From Alistipes sp. (lineage in GTDB: Bacteria; Bacteroidota; Bacteroidia; Bacteroidales; Rikenellaceae): a stretch of DNA of 54,826 bases. Shown here piece after piece: positions 28,826 through 36,016 of the stretch; position 1 is the first letter of the stretch; every line of letters starts with the position of its first letter. Location of the stretch: positions 1 through 54,826 of the forward strand of contig JAFTOU010000045.1 in NCBI GenBank assembly GCA_017463615.1, in the 5' to 3' direction. The translations under genes and the position numbers were made by a program. The notes beneath the pieces are model-generated. The model had not been told where the DNA came from. It searched no databases and was given only the letters and a program-made list of their open reading frames with translations.

Positions 28826-30498
28826 TACTCATAGCAGATGGTGGCTCTACCAAGTGCGACTGGGCGGTGGTAGATTGCGCTAACAACACTATAGCCCTGC
28901 AGTTCCAGAGCTGCGGCCTAAACCCCTTTGCTCGCACCGAGGAGCAGATTTTAGAGACCCTTGCAACAGAGGTCAAACCCCATACAGAGCCCTACGATAT
29001 TACGGAGGTGCACCTCTATGGCGCAGGCGTAACACCACAGAAGGGCGAGGTTATGGTGCGCCTTATAGGCAACATCTTCCCCGAGGCGACCATCACGGCG
29101 CAGAGCGATATGGAGTGCGCCGCCAAGGCACTTGTGGGAGATGGCGAGGGCGTTGTGGTTATCCTCGGCACCGGCTCCAACTCGGCATACTATCGTGGTG
29201 GCGAGAAGGTTGCAGCCGTACCTGCATTGGGATATATCCTCGGCGATGAGGGTAGCGGTGCCGTTCTAGGCAGAACGCTTGTGGGCGATATCCTTAAGGG
29301 TGTTGCGCCACAGCATATCGTAGAGCAGTTTGAGGCGGAGTACAACCTCTCTCTGGCCGATATCTTAGATAGCGTCTACCGCCAGCCGTTGGCAAATCGC
29401 ACGCTGGCAGCCTTCACCCGCTTCCTTAAGCCGCGACTTGGGGATACCTATATATATAATCTTGTGGAGCGCTGCTTTGAACTCTTTGTCACTCGCAACC
29501 TGAGCCAATACCCCGTAAAGAGTATCTACGCCACAGGCTCTGTTGCCTACCACTTTGAGGGGGTGCTTCGTCGTGTGCTGGAGCGCGAGGGGTTCCGCCT
29601 TGTTCGCGTGGTGCAGTCGCCTATTGAGGCGCTGGCGGAGTACTACCTCCACGCAGACAACTGCACCGAGGAGCTCTGCGCAGAGCCATTCCGCCGCATA
29701 ACCGAGGAGCCATCCTACTACGACAACCTTGAGAGCATGAGCGTTGCCGAGTGTCTGCGGGCGATAAACCGCGAGGATCATCGCGTGCCCGATGCTGTAG
29801 AGCGGACGCTCCCTGCCGTGGAGAGACTCGTAAGGGAGCTTATCCCCCGCCTAAAGCGTGGCGGTAGGCTATTCTATATGGGTGCAGGAACAAGTGGTCG
29901 CCTCGGGGTGTTAGATGCCTCCGAAGTACCGCCTACATTCGGTATGCCGCCGACGGTAGTTATCGGCATTATCGCGGGCGGTGACAAGGCTCTGCGTACA
30001 CCTGTAGAGGGGGCTGAGGACGATACCGAGCAGGGGTGGCGCGACCTTGAGAAGTTCAACCCCACACCACTTGATACCGTCGTGGGCATAGCCGCCTCGG
30101 GTACGACCCCCTATGTTGTCGGCGTGCTCCGCAAGGCGCGCGAGCAGGGGCTGCTGACCGCTGCCATAGCCTCAAACCGCAACTCCCCGGCAGCTCAGGC
30201 GGCAGAGATAGCCATAGAGACCGTCGTGGGCTCGGAGTTTGTCACCGGCAGCTCACGCATGAAGTCGGGCACAGCGCAGAAACTGGTCTGCAATATGATT
30301 ACCACAACGGCAATGATAGGCATCGGCCGCGTGCGCGGAAACCGTATGGTGAATATGCAGCTGAGTAACCAAAAACTTATTGACCGCGGCACCCGCATGA
30401 TTGTGGACGAACTCGGCCTGCCCTACGACCACGCCCGCAACCTGCTCCTGCTGCACGGCTCCGTAGAACTCGCCATCCGCAGCTACTACGAGCAGTAG
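28822..30498 (+). CDS. Fusion of BadF/NAGK-type amino-sugar kinase and MurNAc-6-phosphate etherase
   Basis: One 558-residue frame holds two enzymes. Residues 1-285 are an ASKHA kinase of the BcrAD/BadF/N-acetylglucosamine-kinase type: ADGGSTKCDWAVVD (5-18), ILGTGSNSAYYRGG (114-127) and ILGDEGSGAVLGRTLV (139-154). Residues about 297-558 are MurQ: FYMGAGTSGRLGVLDASE with catalytic Glu368, VEGAEDDTEQG with Glu399, and VTGSSRMKSGTAQKL (474-488). Together they would phosphorylate MurNAc and split the lactyl ether to GlcNAc-6-phosphate. The start overlaps the symporter stop by 4 bases. Lengths of both halves are those of the free enzymes, so this is a true fusion and not a missed stop. Confidence 0.88.
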   Translation: MILIADGGSTKCDWAVVDCANNTIALQFQSCGLNPFARTEEQILETLATEVKPHTEPYDITEVHLYGAGVTPQKGEVMVRLIGNIFPEATITAQSDMECAAKALVGDGEGVVVILGTGSNSAYYRGGEKVAAVPALGYILGDEGSGAVLGRTLVGDILKGVAPQHIVEQFEAEYNLSLADILDSVYRQPLANRTLAAFTRFLKPRLGDTYIYNLVERCFELFVTRNLSQYPVKSIYATGSVAYHFEGVLRRVLEREGFRLVRVVQSPIEALAEYYLHADNCTEELCAEPFRRITEEPSYYDNLESMSVAECLRAINREDHRVPDAVERTLPAVERLVRELIPRLKRGGRLFYMGAGTSGRLGVLDASEVPPTFGMPPTVVIGIIAGGDKALRTPVEGAEDDTEQGWRDLEKFNPTPLDTVVGIAASGTTPYVVGVLRKAREQGLLTAAIASNRNSPAAQAAEIAIETVVGSEFVTGSSRMKSGTAQKLVCNMITTTAMIGIGRVRGNRMVNMQLSNQKLIDRGTRMIVDELGLPYDHARNLLLLHGSVELAIRSYYEQ

Positions 30499-30688
30499 AG
30501 TACTGCGCCTTTTTGCAAAAAGGCGCCCCAAAAACTCTTGGAGAAACTCCGTTTCTCTTCCATTCGTTGCGGATTTAGGATAGCCTATGGCTATTACAAT
30601 AAAAAAGAGAGCGTTGCTTCGTTCAAGTAAACTTGACTTGCAATCTCTCTTTTTTCTTATACCATCTACGATGGTTTTCCTAAATCCG
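30499..30688 (+). repeat. Structured 3'-side repeat E1, copy 2
   Basis: This 190-base element begins directly after the kinase-murQ stop. Its hairpins in order are GCGCCTTTTT/AAAAAGGCGC (30505-30526), GAGAAAC-tcc-GTTTCTC (30541-30557) and the long core 30570-30688. The core is bounded by CGGATTTAGGA/TCCTAAATCCG, with AGAGAG/CTCTCT arms flanked by A and T runs. Compared with 1616-1806, the middle hairpin has changed both arms together (GCAAAAC/GTTTTGC there). The core probably ends transcription from both sides. Confidence 0.75.
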
Positions 30689-30754
30689 AATAGAAGCCAA
30701 TAGCTACTTTTTTATAAAAATGTGCACATTTCCATAAAAAAATGTCGCTTTTTC

Positions 30755-30785
30755 TTGCTAAAATGTAAAATATTCTTTACATTTG
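30755..30785 (+). promoter_or_regulatory. Promoter of the candidate small RNA
   Basis: TTG (30755-30757), a 20-base spacer and TACATTTG (30778-30785) fit the Bacteroidota pattern. The start would be near 30789. No open reading frame follows, only structured sequence. Confidence 0.5.
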
Positions 30786-30961
30786 CAGTGTGATTGGTTA
30801 TCACATTGTTTGACAGACTCTATTTTGCGGATACGGGGCGTGCAAACGCTGATGTGGAGGAGTGATGGTCGCACTTTACACCTCTTCCGAAATTTCAAAA
30901 GTGCAGTGTGCAATATAAGGTAAGTGATTTGGTAGTAGGCACACCCCGTTTTCGTTTTTTT
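30786..30961 (+). ncRNA. Candidate structured small RNA
   Basis: Behind a good promoter, about 170 bases carry no open frame but clear structure. There is a 5' hairpin CAGTGTGAT-tggtt-ATCACATTG (30786-30808). A long-range stem joins ACGGGGcGTGC (30833-30843) with GCACaCCCCGT (30939-30949). Inside lies GCACTTT paired with AAAGTGC (30871-30877, 30898-30904). A T-tract TTTTCGTTTTTTT ends it, as in an intrinsic terminator. The next gene has its own promoter starting within that T-tract. The shape, a long closing stem with an open centre and about 170 nt, would suit a 6S-type RNA. That is a guess; I do not recognise the sequence. Confidence 0.42.
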
Positions 30962-30989
30962 GGGATTTGTGGAAAAAATAGTATCTTTG
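30959..30989 (+). promoter_or_regulatory. Promoter of the membrane protein-XRE pair
   Basis: TTTG (30959-30962), a 19-base spacer and TATCTTTG (30982-30989) match the consensus fully. The start is expected near 30993, 17 bases before the ATG at 31010. Confidence 0.75.
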
Positions 30990-31009
30990 TCTAACAAATC
31001 CTTATCATT

Positions 31010-31459
31010 ATGAAAAATAGAAGTTTTCTCCTCCCTCACAAATTTGGCAAAATCGGCTGGTTTATACTCGTTCCATTTACCATACTGGGACTCTTTATTA
31101 TGTTCACCGGAGGAAACGATATCAACCTGGGGCGCTTCTTCTCCGCCACGGGAAACCACCTGGCCATGGAGTCGCGAATACTGAATAATGTAACTATCAT
31201 CGGTCTGCTAATAGGTCTTATCTTCACCTCCTGCTCGCGCGAGAAGTACGAGGACGAGATGATATCTGCCATCCGATTAGACTCGCTGCTGCTTGCCCTA
31301 TATATCTCGGTTGGAGTGCTTATTGTGGCGGTGCTCTGCCTCTATGGCAACAACTTCTACGAGTTTCTGATATACCAAATGTTCATCCTGCCTCTGATTT
31401 TTCTTGTTACATTCAAGGTAAAAATGTGGCGACTAAACCGAGAGAACGATGAAGAATAA
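31010..31459 (+). CDS. Small four-helix inner-membrane protein
   Basis: The 149-residue protein has hydrophobic segments at about 17-34, 62-78, 90-112 and 117-135 and a charged tail. I do not recognise a family with certainty. It overlaps the following XRE gene by 11 bases. Such pairs of a small membrane protein with a compact Cro-like regulator are common and often sense envelope state or antimicrobial peptides. No catalytic motif is visible. Confidence 0.7.
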   Translation: MKNRSFLLPHKFGKIGWFILVPFTILGLFIMFTGGNDINLGRFFSATGNHLAMESRILNNVTIIGLLIGLIFTSCSREKYEDEMISAIRLDSLLLALYISVGVLIVAVLCLYGNNFYEFLIYQMFILPLIFLVTFKVKMWRLNRENDEE

Positions 31460-31652
31460 TATCCGCGTGGCGCGTGCTGAGCGCCGTATGACCCAGCAAC
31501 AGCTCGCCGATGCTATCAGCGTGAGCCGACAGACCGTCAATGCCATTGAGAGCGGACGCTTTGTCCCCTCTACCGTGCTCGCCCTACGCATTGCGCGACT
31601 CTTTGAGAAGCCCGTGGAGGCGATGTTCTCCCTTGAGGAGTCCGATATGTAG
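31449..31652 (+). CDS. XRE-family helix-turn-helix regulator
   Basis: This 67-residue Cro/C1-type DNA-binding protein consists of just the HTH domain. NNIRVARAERRMTQQQLADA is followed by ISVSRQTVNAIESGRF as the recognition helix and PSTVLALRIARLF as helix 4-5. The tail VEAMFSLEESD is typical of the short YozG-like regulators. It is translated from within the end of the membrane protein gene, so the two are linked functionally. A strong terminator follows. Confidence 0.88.
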   Translation: MKNNIRVARAERRMTQQQLADAISVSRQTVNAIESGRFVPSTVLALRIARLFEKPVEAMFSLEESDM

Positions 31653-31654
31653 AC

Positions 31655-31688
31655 AAAAAAATACCGACTGCGAGTCGGTATTTTTTTT
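31655..31688. terminator. Bidirectional intrinsic terminator
   Basis: ATACCGACT-gcg-AGTCGGTAT is a perfect 9-bp stem flanked by six A on the left and eight T on the right. It works on both strands and separates the convergent XRE and M56 genes. Confidence 0.85.
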
Positions 31689-31697
31689 GATTATAGC

Positions 31698-32924
31698 TTA
31701 ATAGCTCTTGACCACTATCTCGCCAGTACTTGGAAGTTGCTTGTCGCCGAGAAGGAATGCCACGGGCAGCATAAAAGAGACCTCTACAGCCTTGCCGTCC
31801 TTTAGGATTGGCTTCCAAGATGGGGCTTTGCCTACAACGCGCAGCACCTCATCTGTAAGGCTCTGGTTAGGAGAGCGGAGCGCCTTGACATTCTTCAGAC
31901 CTCCATCTGTGCCGACGGCGAAGTTTACAATCACCGTACCCTCAATCTTCTGACTCTTAGCCTGCTCAGGGTAGCAGATATTCATCATCACCCAATCGCG
32001 GAAGGAGTCATAGCCATCAATCTCGGTCTTGACTGTTGCCACATCTGGCTCCACGGGAGTTGCCACAGCCTGCTTTGTTGTCAGGGCAAAGAGGGCGAAC
32101 AAAATACCTAATACCGGAATCACTGTCAGTTTGCGCAGCAGAGCGTATCTGCCACTGTTGTTTTTAAGGATCATTTTCAGTCGTTTTTTAGTTAATGAAT
32201 TATGCAGACCGTTTGCTATTTCCGGACTATAGCCAAACAGGTGCTTCAGCAGTGTGGTTACATATATCTTGGCATCGCAGCCACTACGAATAACATCATT
32301 ATCAGCCTCAAACTCTTGAACCTCAACCAGTTGTCGCGCAGATATCCACACAAAGGGGTTCCACCACAGCAGTGCCTTCATCATCTCCATAGCAAGGCGC
32401 TCGGCGGTATGGTTGTGGGCTATATGGCTACGCTCGTGGGCGATGATTGTTGGCAGGTCCTCCTCGGCAGTATCGCCACCGATAAATATAGTGCTCAGGA
32501 ACGAGAAGGATGCAATCTGCTCCTTTGAGCGGACAATGGTCACCCCCTGAAGCTCCGTCACCACGCCACTGCGGCGTATGCGGGCGATATGGAGCAGCTG
32601 CAGTACCATACCCACCAGCGAGATTAGAACGCCGACGCCATAGACCGCCCAGAGGAGTGTTCTGTAGTCAAAGGATGTTGTCTGCTCCGCAACTACCTGA
32701 CCAGTAAGTGCTCCGACAGCCACGCCGCCCAACTGCTGCAGCTGCTCCGGCTCCCACACGGGGATGTTGAGCAGCGGAATTACTACGGCAACAACCGCCG
32801 AGAGTAGCAGGTAGAGCCTTGCAAAGCGGAAGCTGACCTTACGCTCCAGAAGCAGCGCATAGAGGGCCGTCAGCACGCCACTGCAGACCAAAATCTGGAA
32901 GGCATATATAAATATGGTACGCAT
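31698..32924 (-). CDS. BlaR1-like M56 metallopeptidase with TonB C-terminal domain
   Basis: This is the membrane sensor-protease partner of a BlaI-type repressor. N-terminal helices at about 5-24, 34-54 and 87-112 surround the cytoplasmic protease domain. Its zinc site is HERSH (163-167), with the third ligand in VQEFEADN. A further helix lies at about 265-290. The C-terminal about 90 residues form a TonB_C-like domain (MMNICYPEQAKSQKIEG, then VIVNFAVGTDGGL) in place of the penicillin-binding domain of BlaR1. This domain swap is usual in Bacteroidota. The signal sensed is unknown. It starts 3 bases after blaI and is cotranscribed with it. Confidence 0.87.
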   Translation of the reverse strand: MRTIFIYAFQILVCSGVLTALYALLLERKVSFRFARLYLLLSAVVAVVIPLLNIPVWEPEQLQQLGGVAVGALTGQVVAEQTTSFDYRTLLWAVYGVGVLISLVGMVLQLLHIARIRRSGVVTELQGVTIVRSKEQIASFSFLSTIFIGGDTAEEDLPTIIAHERSHIAHNHTAERLAMEMMKALLWWNPFVWISARQLVEVQEFEADNDVIRSGCDAKIYVTTLLKHLFGYSPEIANGLHNSLTKKRLKMILKNNSGRYALLRKLTVIPVLGILFALFALTTKQAVATPVEPDVATVKTEIDGYDSFRDWVMMNICYPEQAKSQKIEGTVIVNFAVGTDGGLKNVKALRSPNQSLTDEVLRVVGKAPSWKPILKDGKAVEVSFMLPVAFLLGDKQLPSTGEIVVKSY

Positions 32925-32927
32925 AGA

Positions 32928-33305
32928 CTAACGATTTTTTATCTGTTCTACAATCTCCAGTATCTCGTCCATCTCGCCAACCGAGATATCCTCCTTCTTG
33001 CCGAAGAAAGAGACCATCTGCGAGAGCGAGCCGTTGAAATAGTTTGCCAACATAGACTTGGCAACATCGGCAGCATACTGCTCGCGCTCCACTATCGGGT
33101 GGTAACGATGCCCGCGACCCTCTACGGTGTGAGCCACAAAGCCCTTGTTCTCCAAAATCTTGATGAAGGTGGCAACGGTCGTGTACTTCGGCTTCGGTGG
33201 CTCCATGCCATCTATAATCTCGGCTACCGTCGCCTCGCCAAGCCTCCATAACGCCTGCATCACCTCCTCCTCGCCTCGCGTAAGTGTCTGTAAATCCTTA
33301 TTCAT
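32928..33305 (-). CDS. BlaI/MecI/CopY-family transcriptional repressor
   Basis: This is a winged-helix repressor of 125 residues. The start MNKDLQTLTRGEEEVMQALW (33305) is chosen over an ATG four codons upstream because it matches the family N-terminus. The recognition helix region is KPKYTTVATFIKILENKGFV and the C-terminal half is the dimerisation and cleavage part. Repressors of this family are cut by the M56 protease encoded next door. Three operator-like palindromes lie just upstream at 33316-33387, so the pair is probably self-regulated. Confidence 0.9.
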   Translation of the reverse strand: MNKDLQTLTRGEEEVMQALWRLGEATVAEIIDGMEPPKPKYTTVATFIKILENKGFVAHTVEGRGHRYHPIVEREQYAADVAKSMLANYFNGSLSQMVSFFGKKEDISVGEMDEILEIVEQIKNR

Positions 33306-33315
33306 AATAGCTATC

Positions 33316-33387
33316 ATCTAAAAGTTTAGTACAAAGCTATATCTAAAAATTTAGATAAGCAAATATTTTCTACTAAATTTTTAGATA
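33316..33387 (-). promoter_or_regulatory. Three operator-like palindromes in front of blaI
   Basis: Three related inverted repeats follow each other: ATCTAAAAGTTTAGTA (33316-33331), TATCTAAAAATTTAGATA (33340-33357) and TACTAAATTTTTAGATA (33371-33387). Their centres are about 25 and 30 bases apart. The half-site is close to TATCTAAA or TACTAAA. Known BlaI/MecI operators are also paired palindromes with TACA-type half-sites, so these are good candidates for the binding sites of this repressor. Confidence 0.7.
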
Positions 33388-33397
33388 AAATATTTTT

Positions 33398-33425
33398 CCT
33401 CTAACTCTGTTAGAGGAATTTTTTA
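33398..33425 (+). terminator. Hairpin upstream of the blaI operators
   Basis: CCTCTAAC-tct-GTTAGAGG is a perfect 8-bp stem (33398-33416) followed by AATTTTTT. It may stop transcription entering from either side. Confidence 0.5.
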
Positions 33426-33467
33426 CTAAAGATGATTAAGGGATATTAAGGGTTACTAATGGTCGCC

Positions 33468-33594
33468 ATTTTGTTGTCAGAGCGTGTTAGGTATGGTGCA
33501 TCGTGAAATATCCCCGGATGGGACATACTAAAGCGTATTTCCCATTCGGGGATATGAGGGATGTGCCATAGATGACACGCTATCACAACAAAAT
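33468..33594. repeat. Covarying palindromic repeat E2, copy 1
   Basis: This 127-base element folds on itself from end to end. The outer arms are ATTTTGTTGT/ACAACAAAAT, then AGCGTGT/ACACGCT, TATGG/CCATA, ATATCCCCG/CGGGGATAT and ATGGGA/TCCCAT near the tip. It touches the last base of the yidD gene. A second copy at 51098-51223 has different bases in several arms but keeps the pairing. A third, diverged copy begins at 54762 and runs out of the window. Confidence 0.8.
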
Positions 33595-33854
33595 CATGGT
33601 ACGGGGTCGTATCCACTCCCACCCCATGGGTGGCAGCGGCAAATTCTCTTAAGGGTTAGCCAAGAGCCTTTGAACAAGCCGTGCTTGCGGAGGGCCTCAA
33701 GGGCGTAGTGCGAGCAGGTGGGGGTGAAGCGGCAGGAGGCGGGGGTGAGGGGTGAGATGCAGAGCTGGTAGAATCGCACGAGGGCGACGAGGGGGAAGAT
33801 GAGTATCTTCCTAAATATTTGCCGAGATCTGCTCCAGAAGTTTTGTGACTGCAT
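33594..33854 (-). CDS. yidD: Membrane protein insertion efficiency factor
   Basis: YidD is a small membrane-associated protein that aids YidC-dependent insertion. The 86 residues contain an amphipathic N-terminal helix and the family core [19 protein letters not shown], then [12 protein letters not shown] and a [10 protein letters not shown] end. It overlaps the 3' end of rnpA by 44 bases in another frame; no later ATG is available before the conserved part. The rnpA-yidD order is conserved in bacteria. Confidence 0.92.
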   Translation of the reverse strand: MQSQNFWSRSRQIFRKILIFPLVALVRFYQLCISPLTPASCRFTPTCSHYALEALRKHGLFKGSWLTLKRICRCHPWGGSGYDPVP

Positions 33855-34176
33855 TGTTTATAGTCTGATAATCGTGGATAGTTTTGCTGGAGTAGACGAT
33901 AGCGATATGAATGCTACGGTTACCCAAAGTGCTTGTAATCAGCTCCTTATTATGGCGATAGACCTCGCGCATACGACGGCGGAGCAGGTTGCGTTTATTG
34001 GCGCGCTTATGGTACTTCTTGGGTGTAGAGAAGAGGATTGCCGCCTGAGGGCAGGCAGCATCCTCTACGATATAGACATATCTAAACGGGTAGACAAAGC
34101 CGCTGCGACCCTCGGCAAAGAGTCGTCGTATTGCGCCATAAGAGCTTAGGCGCTCGGGCTTTGTAAGGGTTTTCAT
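33811..34176 (-). CDS. rnpA: Ribonuclease P protein component
   Basis: RnpA binds the RNase P RNA and helps it process tRNA 5' ends. The start at 34176 ([12 protein letters not shown]) is chosen because it gives the usual 121 residues. A longer frame to 34353 would run through the hemD gene. The RNR-like basic helix is [20 protein letters not shown] (about 67-86). It starts one base after the hemD stop and overlaps yidD. Confidence 0.93.
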   Translation of the reverse strand: MKTLTKPERLSSYGAIRRLFAEGRSGFVYPFRYVYIVEDAACPQAAILFSTPKKYHKRANKRNLLRRRMREVYRHNKELITSTLGNRSIHIAIVYSSKTIHDYQTINNAVTKLLEQISANI

Positions 34177-34177
34177 A

Positions 34178-35026
34178 CTACTTCTTGCGAGTACGGCTCT
34201 TCTTTGCCAGTTTGGTCTGCTGGGTGCGGAGGAACTCCTCGTTCTGCTCATTCTCGGCAAACTCAACGGTCTCAACATCCTTACCTGCAAGGATATCGGC
34301 GATATAGTTATCCACAGCCTTAGCAAGCGATGGCGCTGCAGGGCTTGGAGCAAAGGCCTTGACAGGCAGGTTGTTCTCCGACGCCAGGCGCAGAGTGCCC
34401 TCGCCGAAGGTGCTAATTACAGGCATCTGCTCTGCAGAGAGCTTCTCGCACAGAGCCTTAACCTCCCACGGAGAGTAGAGCAGCAACATATCGTACTGCT
34501 GCAGCTGCTCGGCAGTAATATCGCTGGCAACGGTGCGCGCGAGGATTACCGGCGTATAGTTAATCTTCAGGCGGGTGAGTGCCTCCGGAATCTCTGGCTT
34601 ATGAGGCTCAGAGAGCGAGAGGAGCAGCTTCTCGTCCTTATGCTTTACAATCTGCTCTACGATGCCGGTGAATGTACCGTCGGCAAACGAAATCTTGCGC
34701 TTGCGGTAGACGATATACTTCTGCAGGTAGAGGGCGATAGCCTCGGTGGAGCAGATATACTTCATCGTCTCAGGCACAGTGATGCGGGCGTCCTCGCAGA
34801 TGCGGAAGAAGCTATCAATGGTTGTTCGTGAGGTAAAGATTACCGCGGTGTGCGCGAGGATATCTACTCGCTGGGAGCGGAACTCTTTTGGGGTGACTCC
34901 TTTAACCTCAATCAGCGGACTATAATCTAACTGAAGGTCGTACTTTTTCGCCAGCTCAAAAAAGGGCGATTTTTCAATAATCGCAGGTTTTGGCTGCGAC
35001 ACTAAAATTCGTTTTATCTCTGCCAT
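34178..35026 (-). CDS. hemD: Uroporphyrinogen-III synthase
   Basis: HemD closes and flips ring D to make uroporphyrinogen III in haem synthesis. The 282-residue protein shows the two-domain pattern of the family: RILVSQPKP at the start, HTAVIFTSRTTIDSFF (about 59-74), CSTEAIALYL, then LLLYSPWEVKALCEK (about 183-197) and ISTFGEGTLRLA. A lysine- and glutamate-rich tail of about 30 residues extends beyond the fold. The order DUF4271, hemD, rnpA, yidD is usual in this phylum, which supports the call. Confidence 0.87.
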   Translation of the reverse strand: MAEIKRILVSQPKPAIIEKSPFFELAKKYDLQLDYSPLIEVKGVTPKEFRSQRVDILAHTAVIFTSRTTIDSFFRICEDARITVPETMKYICSTEAIALYLQKYIVYRKRKISFADGTFTGIVEQIVKHKDEKLLLSLSEPHKPEIPEALTRLKINYTPVILARTVASDITAEQLQQYDMLLLYSPWEVKALCEKLSAEQMPVISTFGEGTLRLASENNLPVKAFAPSPAAPSLAKAVDNYIADILAGKDVETVEFAENEQNEEFLRTQQTKLAKKSRTRKK

Positions 35027-35056
35027 AATTACTTAAAATCCCTTCCACAGATACCC

Positions 35057-35815
35057 TCAACGCAGAAATGGCGCAAGAATTAGGGATGCGGGGAAGATTT
35101 CCAGGGCGCAAAGATACAAAATCCAATGCAAAATTGAAATTTTTTGCGAAACAAAGAAGAAAAAAGTCTCTTTAACAAAGACAATTACGGCGATAAGGGC
35201 ACACAAAATAGCACCCCAAAAACCCACAGTTGCAACCGTAGAGGCTGAGAGCAGAAAGAGGATTCCAAATGGTATCACAGCCACAAAGCCGACGGCAAGA
35301 TAGAGACTCTTTATCCCCGCCAGCGCACGACCCATATCGCCACGCTCGCAGACCGCCGCCGAGAGGTATACCGTACCAAATTGATAGCCCAAAGTGAGCA
35401 GTATAGCCCCCAGTGCCACAAGCGTAACTACCCACGCCGCAACCGAAGGGGTCATATCCGTAAGAGCCTCCGCGCCCCACATACCCACGCCACGCAGTGC
35501 GCAGAGCGCGAGAGTCAGAACACCGAGGATAATCATCACCACCTCAATGTTGGTCTGCTCGCCAGGGTTGATGTGCGCCTTGTCGCCACTACCCTGATGC
35601 ACCCCCAGCGCGCTGATGATAAAGTAGCGGAGAAAATCCCAGTAGCGGACAATGAAGAATGTGTAGGCAAAGCCTATGACCAGCACCGCAATCTGAAACA
35701 GCGCGCCATAGCTCACACTCTGCCCCGCAGCTGCCGCTGACTCCGCCACAAAGACCGACGCCTCGCCAAACGCCTGCTCAGGGGTAATATTATGATATAA
35801 TATAGGTAGTGACAT
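35057..35815 (-). CDS. DUF4271 membrane protein
   Basis: This 252-residue polytopic protein has about seven hydrophobic helices, ending ILYLCALEIFPASLILAPFL. This C-terminal motif and the position just before hemD identify the DUF4271 family of Bacteroidota. The function is unknown. A link to haem or envelope assembly is suggested only by its constant neighbour. No promoter is evident; the E3 repeat lies upstream. Confidence 0.8.
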   Translation of the reverse strand: MSLPILYHNITPEQAFGEASVFVAESAAAAGQSVSYGALFQIAVLVIGFAYTFFIVRYWDFLRYFIISALGVHQGSGDKAHINPGEQTNIEVVMIILGVLTLALCALRGVGMWGAEALTDMTPSVAAWVVTLVALGAILLTLGYQFGTVYLSAAVCERGDMGRALAGIKSLYLAVGFVAVIPFGILFLLSASTVATVGFWGAILCALIAVIVFVKETFFFFVSQKISILHWILYLCALEIFPASLILAPFLR

Positions 35816-35858
35816 ATAAATTCAACTCTTTTATGTTATTCTGTATGCGTTAGCCTTG

Positions 35859-35990
35859 TACTGCGTAGCAAAGTACCGCACCACCTTTCTTGCACCTCGG
35901 AGCAGAAATGGTCTGACTTGTTCAGAGCTTTTCTGCGACCAAGTCCCCCTTTGTAACAAAGGGGGATTTAGGGGGAATGTCAATATTTTT
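35859..35990 (-). repeat. Dispersed repeat E3, copy 2 (inverted)
   Basis: Reading the minus strand from 35990 gives AATATTGACATTCCCCCTAA, the hairpin CCCCCTTTgttacAAAGGGGG, then TTTCTGCTCCGAGGTGCAAG and GCTACGCAGTA. This is the same element as 24970-25095 in opposite orientation, with small insertions in the middle. It lies between the histidine kinase and DUF4271 genes. Confidence 0.7.
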
Positions 35991-36016
35991 TACTTTTTTG
36001 CAGGTCAGCAATCGCT

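Noticed and set aside
28822-30498. Kinase-MurQ fusion as a sequencing error joining two genes
   Set aside because: One continuous frame with both halves complete, a natural linker near residues 286-300 and no internal start or stop that would restore separate genes.
30758-31159. 133-codon minus-strand frame across the candidate small RNA
   Set aside because: It overlaps a promoter and the start of a real gene, and has no motif or normal start context.
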